NCBI GenBank assembly: GCA_937895825.1 | Contig: CALBKP010000094.1 | Span: 1-14,942, forward strand | From: an uncultured Alistipes sp. | GTDB lineage: Bacteria > Bacteroidota > Bacteroidia > Bacteroidales > Rikenellaceae | Reading direction: 5' to 3' | Length of the DNA stretch: 14,942 nt | Part shown: piece after piece, positions 1 to 6,655 of the stretch | How the letters are laid out: every line of letters starts with the position of its first letter | Position numbering within the stretch: position 1 is the first letter of the stretch | Position numbers and translations under genes: made by a program | Notes under the pieces: model-generated | The model's database searches: none | What the model saw: the letters and a program-made list of their open reading frames with translations, nothing else | What the model was told of the DNA's origin: nothing

Positions 1-851
1 TCGTAACCTGCGTTATAAGTATAGTTAGCCATATTAGCACGAAGGTCCTTGATGTACTCCTTCTCGAAAGTGAGCGTCTTGTCCTCAACCTCAGCACCGA
101 TAGCGCCAGTTACGGCGTTGAATGTTGCGGGGTGAACAGCGTCGTAAGTAACCTTCACAAACTTAGGATCAACGTTGAGGTTGAGCTCAGCAAGGTCGGT
201 AGCGATAACGCGGAGCTTACCGTAAGGACGCTTAAGGATGATATCCTGCTGCTGTGATGTCTCGATGTAGATATCCTTAGCTGCGAAGTAAGCATCCGAG
301 CACTCTTCGTTGATGCCATCCTCCTTGATTGTAATGTCGCCAAGGTTATCACCAATAACGTGGTGCAAACCGAGCTCACGCTGCTTCTCAATGTTTGAAT
401 CTTCAGTAGCACCCTGTTCTACGAAGTCAGCGAATACCACAAAGCGGTAGTCGCGGTTGGGGATAAGGCGAAGGTCGAATACGATAGGCTCGTACTTGTC
501 AACGATCTTAACCATACGCTTCTTCACGGGAGCAACATTATCGTAGCTGTTTGTAGCATCAGCATCGTACACCTCCAAGCTATAACGGAGGTCTACCTGT
601 GTCCAATCTACACGGTACTGGTCTACGCCATTACCGGCCTGAAGATAGTCGATAGCACCGTAAGCACTATCATAAGCAGCGATACCGTCATCCTCGCCCT
701 TGTCACCAGCACGTGTTACAAGCTCGGGAGCTCCCACTGCAAGGCGGAAATTGACCTCGTCGTTAGTGCCAACATTGACACTCTCGAAGTCCTTCTGGCA
801 TGATGCTAAACCAAGCACCAAAGCCGCCAAAGCAAAAAATCTCGTTTTCAT
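1..851 (-). CDS. Fimbrillin-like (DUF6562-like) lipoprotein, 3' end missing
   Basis: Reading from the ATG at 851 leftward gives 283 codons with no stop before the window edge, so the C-terminus is missing. The N-terminus is a lipoprotein signal (MKTRFFALAALVLGLASC, lipobox LASC, lipidated Cys18), so the product should be exported and membrane anchored. A VTRAG stretch at about residues 45-49 resembles the region where Mfa/Fim-type fimbrillins carry their processing arginine. The body has beta-rich segments (LRYSLEVYDA near 89, YRFVVFADF near 136) that recur, diverged, in the lipoprotein at 11287-12348. I read it as a Bacteroidetes fimbrillin-like surface protein of the DUF6562 type. Family assignment is from memory of the pattern; the exact role (pilus subunit or other surface lipoprotein) is not shown. 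It has its own promoter and a long leader. Confidence 0.75.
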   Translation of the reverse strand, partial: MKTRFFALAALVLGLASCQKDFESVNVGTNDEVNFRLAVGAPELVTRAGDKGEDDGIAAYDSAYGAIDYLQAGNGVDQYRVDWTQVDLRYSLEVYDADATNSYDNVAPVKKRMVKIVDKYEPIVFDLRLIPNRDYRFVVFADFVEQGATEDSNIEKQRELGLHHVIGDNLGDITIKEDGINEECSDAYFAAKDIYIETSQQQDIILKRPYGKLRVIATDLAELNLNVDPKFVKVTYDAVHPATFNAVTGAIGAEVEDKTLTFEKEYIKDLRANMANYTYNAGY

Positions 852-913
852 CTGTTTTTGAAATTATTAATAATTATTTATACCTTTTTAGCGCTTAAAA
901 AAACTCTAATCTA

Positions 914-989
914 TCGCCATAAACATTTGACACTCAGCATGGCAAATAACAACTTCGATCAACATGTTTATTTTCGGCGACATACCGCC
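914..989 (-). promoter_or_regulatory. Structured 5' leader of the left-edge lipoprotein gene
   Basis: The predicted transcript of the minus-strand lipoprotein gene has about 180 untranslated bases (roughly 1030 to 852). Inside it ATGTTTAT at 964-971 pairs with ATAAACAT at 919-926. After a 4-base bulge (972-975) the helix continues with GGCGA 976-980 against TCGCC 914-918, giving 13 base pairs. GGCG 976-979 can instead pair with CGCC 986-989 in a short local hairpin. The two pairings exclude each other. This is seen in the sequence; whether it regulates anything is inference. Confidence 0.4.
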
Positions 990-1036
990 ATGGCCATCAA
1001 AAAGTAGGCCATTTTGCACACGGAGCTAATATGCTA

Positions 1037-1068
1037 CAAAAATAACACAAAAACCGCAAATTTGCAAA
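1037..1068 (-). promoter_or_regulatory. Bacteroidetes-type promoter for the left-edge lipoprotein gene
   Basis: On the minus strand, TTTG (1068-1065) is followed after 20 bp by TATTTTTG (1044-1037), matching the Bacteroidetes -33 and -7 pattern. Transcription would start near 1030, leaving a leader of about 180 nt. The 10-bp palindrome GCAAATTTGC (1056-1065) touches the -33 box. Confidence 0.6.
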
Positions 1069-1090
1069 TGAAACCTGCATTTTTCATGCA
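1056..1090. promoter_or_regulatory. Pair of palindromes between divergent promoters
   Basis: Two short perfect inverted repeats sit side by side: GCAAATTTGC at 1056-1065, and TGCAT/ATGCA arms with a 5-base centre at 1076-1090. The first touches the -33 box of the lipoprotein promoter and the second lies just upstream of it, where a repressor or activator could bind. They lie about 70-100 bp upstream of the aspA promoter. A-T-rich palindromes can arise by chance, so the operator role is tentative. Confidence 0.3.
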
Positions 1091-1158
1091 AAAAGTTGTG
1101 TCAAAAGTTACGCTTTCGCCCACAAAACAATTAAAAGTCTAAAATTATAGTGCAATAA

Positions 1159-1189
1159 TTTGTTGTTTGAGAAAAAAGTCGTACCTTAG
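1159..1189 (+). promoter_or_regulatory. aspA promoter
   Basis: TTTG (1159-1162), a 19-bp spacer and TACCTTAG (1182-1189) fit the Bacteroidetes -33/-7 pattern with one departure in the -7 box (TTAG for TTTG). Transcription would start near 1196, leaving a leader of about 55 nt. The bases just before the ATG are A-rich with no Shine-Dalgarno site, as is common in this phylum. Confidence 0.6.
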
Positions 1190-1251
1190 CACTATTGTTT
1201 ACGGCAATAGAATTTGAATCTTAAAACCAAATAAACATAAACAAACAAACT

Positions 1252-2685
1252 ATGACTACTAAGTACTCTGGTAAGACTCGCGTCGAGAGCGATCTTCTCG
1301 GTGAGATGGAGGTACCTGTTGAGGCCCTCTATGGTGTGCAGACATTGCGCGGTATTATTAACTTCCCCATCAGCCGTTTCCACCTCTCAGACTATCCATT
1401 GTTCATCAACGGCCTTGCTATGACTAAGCTCGGCGCTGCTGAGGCTAACCACCAGCTCGGTCTGCTTACCGACGCTCAGTTCGACGGCATCTCTAAGGCT
1501 TGCCTCGAGATCATGGAGGGTAAGCACCACGACCAGTTCCCCTGCGACATGATTCAGGGTGGTGCCGGTACGACTACCAACATGAACGCTAACGAGGTTA
1601 TCGCCAACCGTGCTCTCCAGATCATGGGTCACGAGGCTGGTGAGTATCAGTACTGCTCGCCCAACGACCACGTAAACTGCTCACAGTCAACAAACGACGC
1701 TTACCCTTGCGGTATCCACCTCGGTCTCTACGCAACACACAAGGTGTTCATGCAGCACTACGAGGCTCTTATCGAGTCGTTTGCTAAGAAGGCTAAGGAG
1801 TTCGCTCACATCCTCAAGATGGGTCGTACGCAGCTCGAAGATGCCGTACCTATGACTCTCGGTCAGACATTCGGTGCCTTTGCTCAGATCCTCCGCGAGG
1901 AGAAGAAGAACCTTGAGTTCGCTGCCGAGGAGTTCCTCACAGTTAACATGGGTGCTACGGCTATCGGCACTGGTATCTGCTCTGAGCCCGAGTACTCGGA
2001 GAAGTGCATCGCAGCTCTTCGCAACATCACTGGCTGGGATATCAAGCTTGCTGAGGATCTCGTAGCTGCAACATCTGACACAACCTGCATGGTGGGCTAT
2101 TCATCAGCTCTCCGCCGCGTGGCTGTTAAGCTCAACAAGATCTGTAACGACCTCCGCCTCCTCGGCTCAGGCCCTCGTTGCGGTCTCCACGAGTTAGATC
2201 TCCCCGCACGTCAGCCAGGCTCGTCAATCATGCCCGGTAAGGTTAACCCCGTTATCCCCGAGGTTATGAACCAGATCTGCTACAAGGTTATCGGTAACGA
2301 CGCATGCGTTGCTATGTGTGCTCAGGAGGCTCAGATGGAGCTTAACGCCATGGAGCCCACAATGGCACAGTGCTGCTTCGAGTCTGCCGAGATCATGATG
2401 AACGGTTTCGACACCCTGCGCGTGAACTGCGTTGATGGCATCGTAGCTAACGAGGAGCAGTGCCGCAAGTATGTGCAGGATAGCTTCGGTATCGTAACAG
2501 CTCTTAACCCCGTTATCGGTTATAAGAACTCTACAAAGATTGCTAAGAAGGCTATGGCCACTGGTGGTCGTGTTTACGACATCGTTCTCGAGGAGGGTAT
2601 TCTCACCAAGGAGGAGCTCGACACTATCCTCTTGCCCGAGAATATGATTAAGCCTGTGAAGCTTGATATCAAGCCACGCCGATAA
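1252..2685 (+). CDS. aspA: Aspartate ammonia-lyase
   Basis: The 477-residue protein matches the aspartase/fumarase superfamily over its whole usual length. Aspartase reversibly converts L-aspartate to fumarate and ammonia in the cytoplasm. The superfamily signature is present as GSSIMPGKVNP at residues 323-333, on the flexible loop that carries the catalytic serine. The start (RVESDLLGEMEVPVEALYGV, about residues 10-29) and the pocket stretch QSTNDAYP are characteristic of AspA rather than class II fumarase; the threonine before the signature glycine seen in fumarases is absent here. Codons are strongly biased to GCT, GGT, CTC, AAC and ATC, suggesting high expression. The gene stands alone between its own promoter and a strong terminator. 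In anaerobic Bacteroidales it could feed fumarate respiration; that is inference. Confidence 0.95.
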   Translation: MTTKYSGKTRVESDLLGEMEVPVEALYGVQTLRGIINFPISRFHLSDYPLFINGLAMTKLGAAEANHQLGLLTDAQFDGISKACLEIMEGKHHDQFPCDMIQGGAGTTTNMNANEVIANRALQIMGHEAGEYQYCSPNDHVNCSQSTNDAYPCGIHLGLYATHKVFMQHYEALIESFAKKAKEFAHILKMGRTQLEDAVPMTLGQTFGAFAQILREEKKNLEFAAEEFLTVNMGATAIGTGICSEPEYSEKCIAALRNITGWDIKLAEDLVAATSDTTCMVGYSSALRRVAVKLNKICNDLRLLGSGPRCGLHELDLPARQPGSSIMPGKVNPVIPEVMNQICYKVIGNDACVAMCAQEAQMELNAMEPTMAQCCFESAEIMMNGFDTLRVNCVDGIVANEEQCRKYVQDSFGIVTALNPVIGYKNSTKIAKKAMATGGRVYDIVLEEGILTKEELDTILLPENMIKPVKLDIKPRR

Positions 2686-2729
2686 TTTTCGATTATAAGG
2701 CCGTATCTGCGGCATATACCTAAAAAAGA

Positions 2730-2765
2730 GTCCTCGGGCGGTACATCAGTGTACTGCCCGAGGAC
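2730..2765. terminator. Bidirectional terminator shared by aspA and the convergent hydrolase gene
   Basis: A near-perfect 16-bp stem (GTCCTCGGGC 2730-2739 against GCCCGAGGAC 2756-2765, plus five inner pairs and one G-T wobble) closes a TCAG loop at 2746-2749. On the plus side CCTTTT follows at 2770-2775, and on the minus side there is a CTTTTTT run read from 2728 to 2722. It can therefore terminate transcripts from both converging genes. Confidence 0.9.
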
Positions 2766-2808
2766 TACTCCTTTTAATAGGGACCAACTCTGCCCCTCCC
2801 AATTGTCG

Positions 2809-3360
2809 TTACATCATCGCTACAAGCTCATCGTTCGTGTAGGCATCGGCACCATAGCAGGTCTTGAGGTATGCCAAGCCACCGAGGTAGTCCTCCTCAG
2901 TGAACGAGTCGGTAGCCTCCTTAGCCACAACAACGTCGTAGCCCAACGAGAAGGCATCGGCCGAGGTGTGGCGTACGCACATGTGAGTATGCAATCCAGT
3001 CATCACAACCGTCTGAACGCCAAGCTCCTTAAGAAGAATATCGAGGTCGGTCTGGAAGAAGCCGCTATAACGACGCTTCGGAACAACATAGTCACCCTCC
3101 GAAAGCTTAAGCTCGGGAATCACCTCAGCACCAGGCGTACCAGCAATTGCATGGTCACCCCAGATGGCAAGCTCACGGTCGATGTTACGGAGATGAGCAT
3201 CGTTCGAGAAGATTACGGGCACACCCTTCTCACGTGCCGCCTCCAACAGACGCGCAGTAGCAGGCACAATAGCCTTACCACGATCACATGTCAAAGCACC
3301 ATAAACAAAGTCATTCAGCATATCAACTACGATGATTGCTGGCTTAACTAACTTCTCCAT
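2809..3360 (-). CDS. Isochorismatase-family cysteine hydrolase, nicotinamidase-like
   Basis: The 183-residue protein has the expected length and layout of the nicotinamidase/isochorismatase hydrolase family. The catalytic triad can be read as Asp13 (VVDMLNDF), Lys95 (YVVPKRRYSGF) and Cys128 (GLHTHMCVRHT). Asp54, His56 and His70 (SNDAHL and GDHAIAGTPGAE) sit where nicotinamidases bind their metal, and GTPGAE is a common family motif. A nicotinamidase would convert nicotinamide to nicotinate in NAD salvage, but many close relatives act on other amides, so I leave the symbol empty. No signal peptide is visible, so it should be cytoplasmic. It is a single gene with its own promoter and shares the 2730-2765 terminator with aspA. 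Confidence 0.85.
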   Translation of the reverse strand: MEKLVKPAIIVVDMLNDFVYGALTCDRGKAIVPATARLLEAAREKGVPVIFSNDAHLRNIDRELAIWGDHAIAGTPGAEVIPELKLSEGDYVVPKRRYSGFFQTDLDILLKELGVQTVVMTGLHTHMCVRHTSADAFSLGYDVVVAKEATDSFTEEDYLGGLAYLKTCYGADAYTNDELVAMM

Positions 3361-3411
3361 AAATAATGTAGTGTTGTTTAAACGTTAATAATTAGTAGGT
3401 AAAAACTAATT

Positions 3412-3443
3412 TAAAGTTATGCACTAATTTTTAGATATCCAAA
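3412..3443 (-). promoter_or_regulatory. Promoter of the cysteine hydrolase gene
   Basis: On the minus strand TTTG (3443-3440), 20 bp and TAACTTTA (3419-3412) resemble the Bacteroidetes promoter, with A for G at the end of the -7 box. Transcription would start near 3405, about 45 nt before the ATG at 3360. Confidence 0.5.
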
Positions 3444-3454
3444 TTTTTAGACCA

Positions 3455-3520
3455 ATAGAGCACTATTTTACACATATAGAGCATTTTAACCAACCGATAG
3501 CTTGCGCCTATCTACAGATA
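3455..3520 (+). promoter_or_regulatory. Possible operators upstream of the ric-like gene
   Basis: ATAGAGCA occurs at 3455-3462 and again at 3477-3484, followed in each case by a TTTTA (directly or after CTA). The copies are 22 bp apart, about two helical turns. Closer to the promoter, TATCT-AC-AGATA (3509-3520) is an inverted repeat ending 11 bp before the -33 box. The placement fits activator or repressor sites, but no known regulator motif was recognised. Confidence 0.3.
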
Positions 3521-3531
3521 AGAATTTCCGA

Positions 3532-3562
3532 TTTGATAGAGTCGAAAATTGCATTATCTTTG
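3532..3562 (+). promoter_or_regulatory. Promoter of the ric-like gene; decides its start codon
   Basis: TTTG (3532-3535), a 19-bp spacer and TATCTTTG (3555-3562) match the Bacteroidetes consensus exactly. The first in-frame ATG of the reading frame (3533) lies inside the -33 box, so it cannot be on the transcript. This places the true start at the ATG at 3605, about 35 nt after the expected transcription start. Confidence 0.75.
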
Positions 3563-3604
3563 CCAGCGAAAAAGATAAACAAAACGACTAAAAAAGATAT
3601 ACCG

Positions 3605-4336
3605 ATGAATACTTCAAATTTCGCACAGAGGAGCGTAGGCTCTATCGTTAACGACAACTTTGCCACGGCGCGCATATTCAAATATTTCGGCATTGATTTT
3701 TGCTGCGGCGGCAGCATATCGCTCGCCGAAGCATGCCGCATGGCGGGTGTCGACGTAGAGAGCGTTGTAGCAGCCATCAACGAGGGCATCGCCGAGGGTG
3801 ACACGGCCATACCCTTTGCCCAGTGGCCCACCGACCTACTTATCGACTATGTACTTAAGATTCACCACCGCAACATACGCTCCAAGGGCCCCGCTCTGCT
3901 TGCCGACATCGAGAAGGTCGCCGCCGTTCATGGCGATCGTCACCCAGAGCTTGGCCAGCTCACCGACCTCTTCCGCATGTCGCTCGACGACCTGGAAAAT
4001 CACCTTCAGAAGGAGGAGCAGGTGCTTTTCCCCTACTGCTACTCGCTCTTTGAGGCAGCTGAGCGTGGCCAGCATAGCGAGCAGATGCACTGCGGCACAG
4101 TAGCAAACCCCATACGCGTCATGCTACGCGAACATAACGACGAGGGTACACGCTACAAGTATATTCGTAATCTAATGAATGATTTCCGCACACCAGAGGA
4201 TGCCTGCGCCAGCTACCGACTTATGCTTGCCGACCTCGAGGCATTTATGGATGGCCTCTTTGAGCACATACACATCGAGAACAATATCCTCTTCCCACGC
4301 TTCGTGGAGCTGGAGGCCAAATGTGTGCGAGGCTAA
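3605..4336 (+). CDS. ric: Iron-sulfur cluster repair di-iron protein (Ric/YtfE/ScdA family)
   Basis: From the ATG at 3605 the product is 243 residues. Residues about 5-60 form the ScdA_N domain with the hallmark Cys pair (GIDFCCGG, Cys33-Cys34). The rest is a hemerythrin-like four-helix domain. Candidate iron ligands are His88 (KIHHRN), His109 (VHG), His133 and Glu137 (ENHLQKEEQ), His177 (LREHNDEG), His221 and Glu225 (FEHIHIEN); spacing within the 88/109/133/137 and 221/225 groups equals that of the known E. coli YtfE ligands. This cytoplasmic family repairs iron-sulfur clusters damaged by nitric oxide or oxidants. It is a single gene with an exact-consensus promoter and possible operators upstream. 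It ends 7 bp before the convergent lipoprotein gene, with no clear terminator between them. Confidence 0.92.
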   Translation: MNTSNFAQRSVGSIVNDNFATARIFKYFGIDFCCGGSISLAEACRMAGVDVESVVAAINEGIAEGDTAIPFAQWPTDLLIDYVLKIHHRNIRSKGPALLADIEKVAAVHGDRHPELGQLTDLFRMSLDDLENHLQKEEQVLFPYCYSLFEAAERGQHSEQMHCGTVANPIRVMLREHNDEGTRYKYIRNLMNDFRTPEDACASYRLMLADLEAFMDGLFEHIHIENNILFPRFVELEAKCVRG

Positions 4337-4343
4337 TACCCCA

Positions 4344-4781
4344 CTACAACTTATGGTTGTCGCTATCGCCTACGACAAATAGATGTTCCTCACCATCAAC
4401 ATTTACAGCGAGGGTGAAACTCTGGGCGATAGCGGCAATCTCGGCACTATCACCATCGAACATAATGCATACACTCTCACCCGTCTCCACGTCGGTAACG
4501 ATTACCTCGGCCGATAACACTGGCTCGGCAAGCTTAATCGCAATCATATCGCCCGTCTTCCACTCAACATCAATCGCGATGCGAGGACGGGGTAACTTCG
4601 TTGTGGGCACTATCGGGCGACGCTTGATGGGCACCGTGGGCTTTCCTGGCGGTACGTCGGGATTTTGAAGAGCATCATTAACATCTAATGCAAACGACTC
4701 ACATCCCCACAACAGAGATGCAACAGCCATAGCAGCACATACTAATACAAAGTATCTCTTTAGAACAAGATATTGCTTCAT
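4344..4781 (-). CDS. Small lipoprotein downstream of the TPR regulator gene
   Basis: The ATG at 4781 gives 145 residues. The start MKQYLVLKRYF leads to a hydrophobic segment and the lipobox LLWGC with Cys27, so the product should be a lipoprotein. A proline-rich linker (about residues 39-67, PPGKPTVP and onward) precedes a C-terminal beta-rich domain of some 75 residues. That domain vaguely resembles DUF3244-type lipoproteins (the stretch AEVIVTDVETGESV recalls their strand pattern), but I cannot confirm this. The ATG lies 5 bp beyond the stop of the upstream regulator gene, so the two are very probably cotranscribed and translationally linked. A GTG at 4787 overlapping that stop is a less likely start. 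Function is unknown; a partner or target of the regulator is inference. Confidence 0.75.
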   Translation of the reverse strand: MKQYLVLKRYFVLVCAAMAVASLLWGCESFALDVNDALQNPDVPPGKPTVPIKRRPIVPTTKLPRPRIAIDVEWKTGDMIAIKLAEPVLSAEVIVTDVETGESVCIMFDGDSAEIAAIAQSFTLAVNVDGEEHLFVVGDSDNHKL

Positions 4782-4786
4782 TGTCA

Positions 4787-6463
4787 CTATTTTTCCGAGA
4801 GAGCCTCGATAAGCACCTCCGTACCTTCAGCCCCCGAGTTTTTAATCTTCTGCTTAATGTTATATCGTATCTTCGACACCGCCACAGGGTCGCTGTCTAT
4901 AAAGATAGAGATTGCACGGTTCGAAAATCCCGCAAATAGGTACAACGCCACACGTCGGTCGCGTTCGTTAAGTCTCGGTAGCACCTCGTCGAGCTTACGT
5001 AGCAAGCCACCACGATACTTGTTTATAGCCTCCTCCAACTCCGCCACACGCGCCGAGTCGCTCTTTATTGCATCTATCGTCTGTGCCAACTTATTAAAGA
5101 CCATACTCTTATGGCGCGACGAGCCGCTATGTTCGTAGTATGTCTCACATAGGTCATTGAGCTCCACAAACCTATCTCGATAGAGCGCACCCACGCTCTG
5201 CGCCATCTCCTCAGGCAGCGTACGAAGCGTGAGTTGCAGCTCGCTCACCATCTCAACATACTGCGCTATCTCGCGATTCTTGCGCCTGATACGATACCAT
5301 GCAAAGAGCACAATAGCCACAATCGCAATCGCCACACATACAAATATCACAGCATTACGTTCAGCCACGAGCTCACGCTCCCTGCGCTCCGCCTTAAGGT
5401 TGTGCTGCAACATCTCTACCTCGACGTTCAACACAGGCTGCTTCAGCACCTCGAGCATAAGTCTATCCTGGGCGTGCTTGCTTCTCTCCTGCCAGTTGAG
5501 CGCCTGCTCCGTATCCCCCGCGTTGCGGTAGATGATATAGCGGGCATATTCGACATCAGCCCACTCGTTATCCTCCATCGTTTCGGCCTCCGCAACGATG
5601 CGTAGCGCATCATCCACACGGCCATCTTTCGACATGACCATAGCCAACACAGCATGGTAGTGTGCATCGCCAAAAAGCAGAACGTCGTACTCCGCAAAGC
5701 TATCCAAATAACGACGGCACGCCTCGTAATCATCCCTATATATCGAGAGGTCGAGCAACTCGTGCAGCACGCCACACATGAACTCCCAATTCTCAGCCGT
5801 CGTAGCATATTCCAACGCCTCGCCAAGCACCTCTTCAGCGCGGTCGAATTCCCTGAGCTGGATAAGCATACCACCCATATCGTAGCTCACACTCGCACTA
5901 TGATACTCTAAGCCCTCGCACTCGAAACATACCTTAGCCTTCGAATACTCATCCAAGGCATTTGCGAATAGGCATCCTTCGCTATAAATATCGGCTTTCG
6001 TGCGGTACAATAGCCCCTTAAGGCGCATATCGTCAACCTCCGCAATTGACTCCTCAGCCTCGAGCAGCGCAACCATAGCCTCCGCCAAGCGGCCATTACT
6101 CTTAGCCACAAACGAGCACTGCAAAAGGGCGCGCACACGCTCAGCATGGCCGTCACTTTCCAAGTAGTACTCCATCATCGGCTTCGCCAACGAATCTGCC
6201 GTGATATCCATGAAGTTGTAGTAATAAACCTCGCTACGTACAAGGGCATAGTGGGCACGTTCACGCTTAGAGCTAAAGTCCTCAAGTGACACCCCACGGA
6301 GGAGTTCCATTGCCTCCTCTGGACTATCAATTCTTAAACTCTCAGCCCTCGCAACACGCTCCTTAGCATCACGCTCCGACCCGCAGCCAACACCTAAAAG
6401 TATGGCCACAAGCAACGCCAAGCACGATAAAACACGATAGCACCTGTTAAAACAACATATCAT
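4787..6463 (-). CDS. TPR membrane regulator with C-terminal LuxR-like HTH
   Basis: The 558-residue product starts with a signal segment ending in LLGVGC (Cys27, an imperfect lipobox). Residues about 30-340 are all-helical TPR-like repeats, for example 121-140 and 198-220. After a charged coiled coil (350-370) comes a transmembrane helix (about 371-390, FVCVAIAIVAIVLFAWY) followed by basic residues. A cytoplasmic coiled coil and a helix-turn-helix follow (498-541, LNERDRRVALYLFAGFSNRA then IRYNIKQKI), which resembles LuxR/sigma region 4 HTHs. This is the layout of Bacteroidetes TPR-membrane-HTH regulators, thought to sense periplasmic signals and control transcription directly. The start at 6463 was chosen because the promoter box lies at 6490-6497; the longer frame from 6520 would begin inside the promoter. 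It heads a two-gene operon. Confidence 0.82.
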   Translation of the reverse strand: MICCFNRCYRVLSCLALLVAILLGVGCGSERDAKERVARAESLRIDSPEEAMELLRGVSLEDFSSKRERAHYALVRSEVYYYNFMDITADSLAKPMMEYYLESDGHAERVRALLQCSFVAKSNGRLAEAMVALLEAEESIAEVDDMRLKGLLYRTKADIYSEGCLFANALDEYSKAKVCFECEGLEYHSASVSYDMGGMLIQLREFDRAEEVLGEALEYATTAENWEFMCGVLHELLDLSIYRDDYEACRRYLDSFAEYDVLLFGDAHYHAVLAMVMSKDGRVDDALRIVAEAETMEDNEWADVEYARYIIYRNAGDTEQALNWQERSKHAQDRLMLEVLKQPVLNVEVEMLQHNLKAERRERELVAERNAVIFVCVAIAIVAIVLFAWYRIRRKNREIAQYVEMVSELQLTLRTLPEEMAQSVGALYRDRFVELNDLCETYYEHSGSSRHKSMVFNKLAQTIDAIKSDSARVAELEEAINKYRGGLLRKLDEVLPRLNERDRRVALYLFAGFSNRAISIFIDSDPVAVSKIRYNIKQKIKNSGAEGTEVLIEALSEK

Positions 6464-6489
6464 AGATATAATAGAAACGATTGATTCTG

Positions 6490-6521
6490 CAAATATAGTA
6501 TTTTTGACGTAATAAAGCAAA
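6490..6521 (-). promoter_or_regulatory. Promoter of the TPR regulator/lipoprotein operon
   Basis: On the minus strand TTTG (6521-6518), 20 bp and TATATTTG (6497-6490) match the Bacteroidetes consensus. Transcription would start near 6483, only about 20 nt before the ATG at 6463. The left 9-bp repeat array begins 30 bp further upstream, at 6551. Confidence 0.7.
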
Positions 6522-6550
6522 TTTCAATATGGCCTGTGTTGGGAGTTGAT

Positions 6551-6613
6551 GGGTTATACGAGTTATATAAGTTCTGTGGATTATATGAGTCAAATGAGTT
6601 AGATGAGTAATGT
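6551..6613 (+). repeat. Degenerate 9-bp tandem repeat array, left arm
   Basis: Seven successive units follow an exact 9-bp step. The G(R)GTT-like cores start at 6551 (GGGTT), 6560 (GAGTT), 6569 (AAGTT), 6578 (GGATT), 6587 (GAGTC), 6596 (GAGTT) and 6605 (GAGTA). The consensus is roughly TGAGTTATA. In-frame stops rule out a coding repeat. The same 9-mer reappears in opposite orientation at 6656-6705, so the two arrays form a large imperfect inverted repeat. Confidence 0.75.
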
Positions 6614-6655
6614 AAATCCGAGTATCATATTAGGCTCTTGTCGCCAGACATACTT

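Noticed and set aside
155..412. An 85-codon minus-strand frame inside the left-edge lipoprotein gene
   Set aside because: It is serine- and leucine-rich shadow translation out of frame with the complete lipoprotein reading frame that starts at 851.
2224..2715. A 163-codon minus-strand frame opposite the end of aspA
   Set aside because: It is a shadow of the highly biased aspA codons and overlaps one of the most conserved parts of the aspartase gene.
2749..3351. A 200-codon plus-strand frame opposite the cysteine hydrolase gene
   Set aside because: Its translation has no recognisable family features, begins inside the terminator hairpin, and the minus strand encodes a complete hydrolase with its catalytic triad.
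3533..3604. A longer start for the ric-like protein
   Set aside because: The ATG at 3533 lies in the promoter -33 box and the added residues do not belong to the ScdA_N domain.
6464..6520. A longer start for the TPR regulator
   Set aside because: The extra 19 codons cover the -7 box and spacer of the consensus promoter, and the signal segment is complete from 6463.
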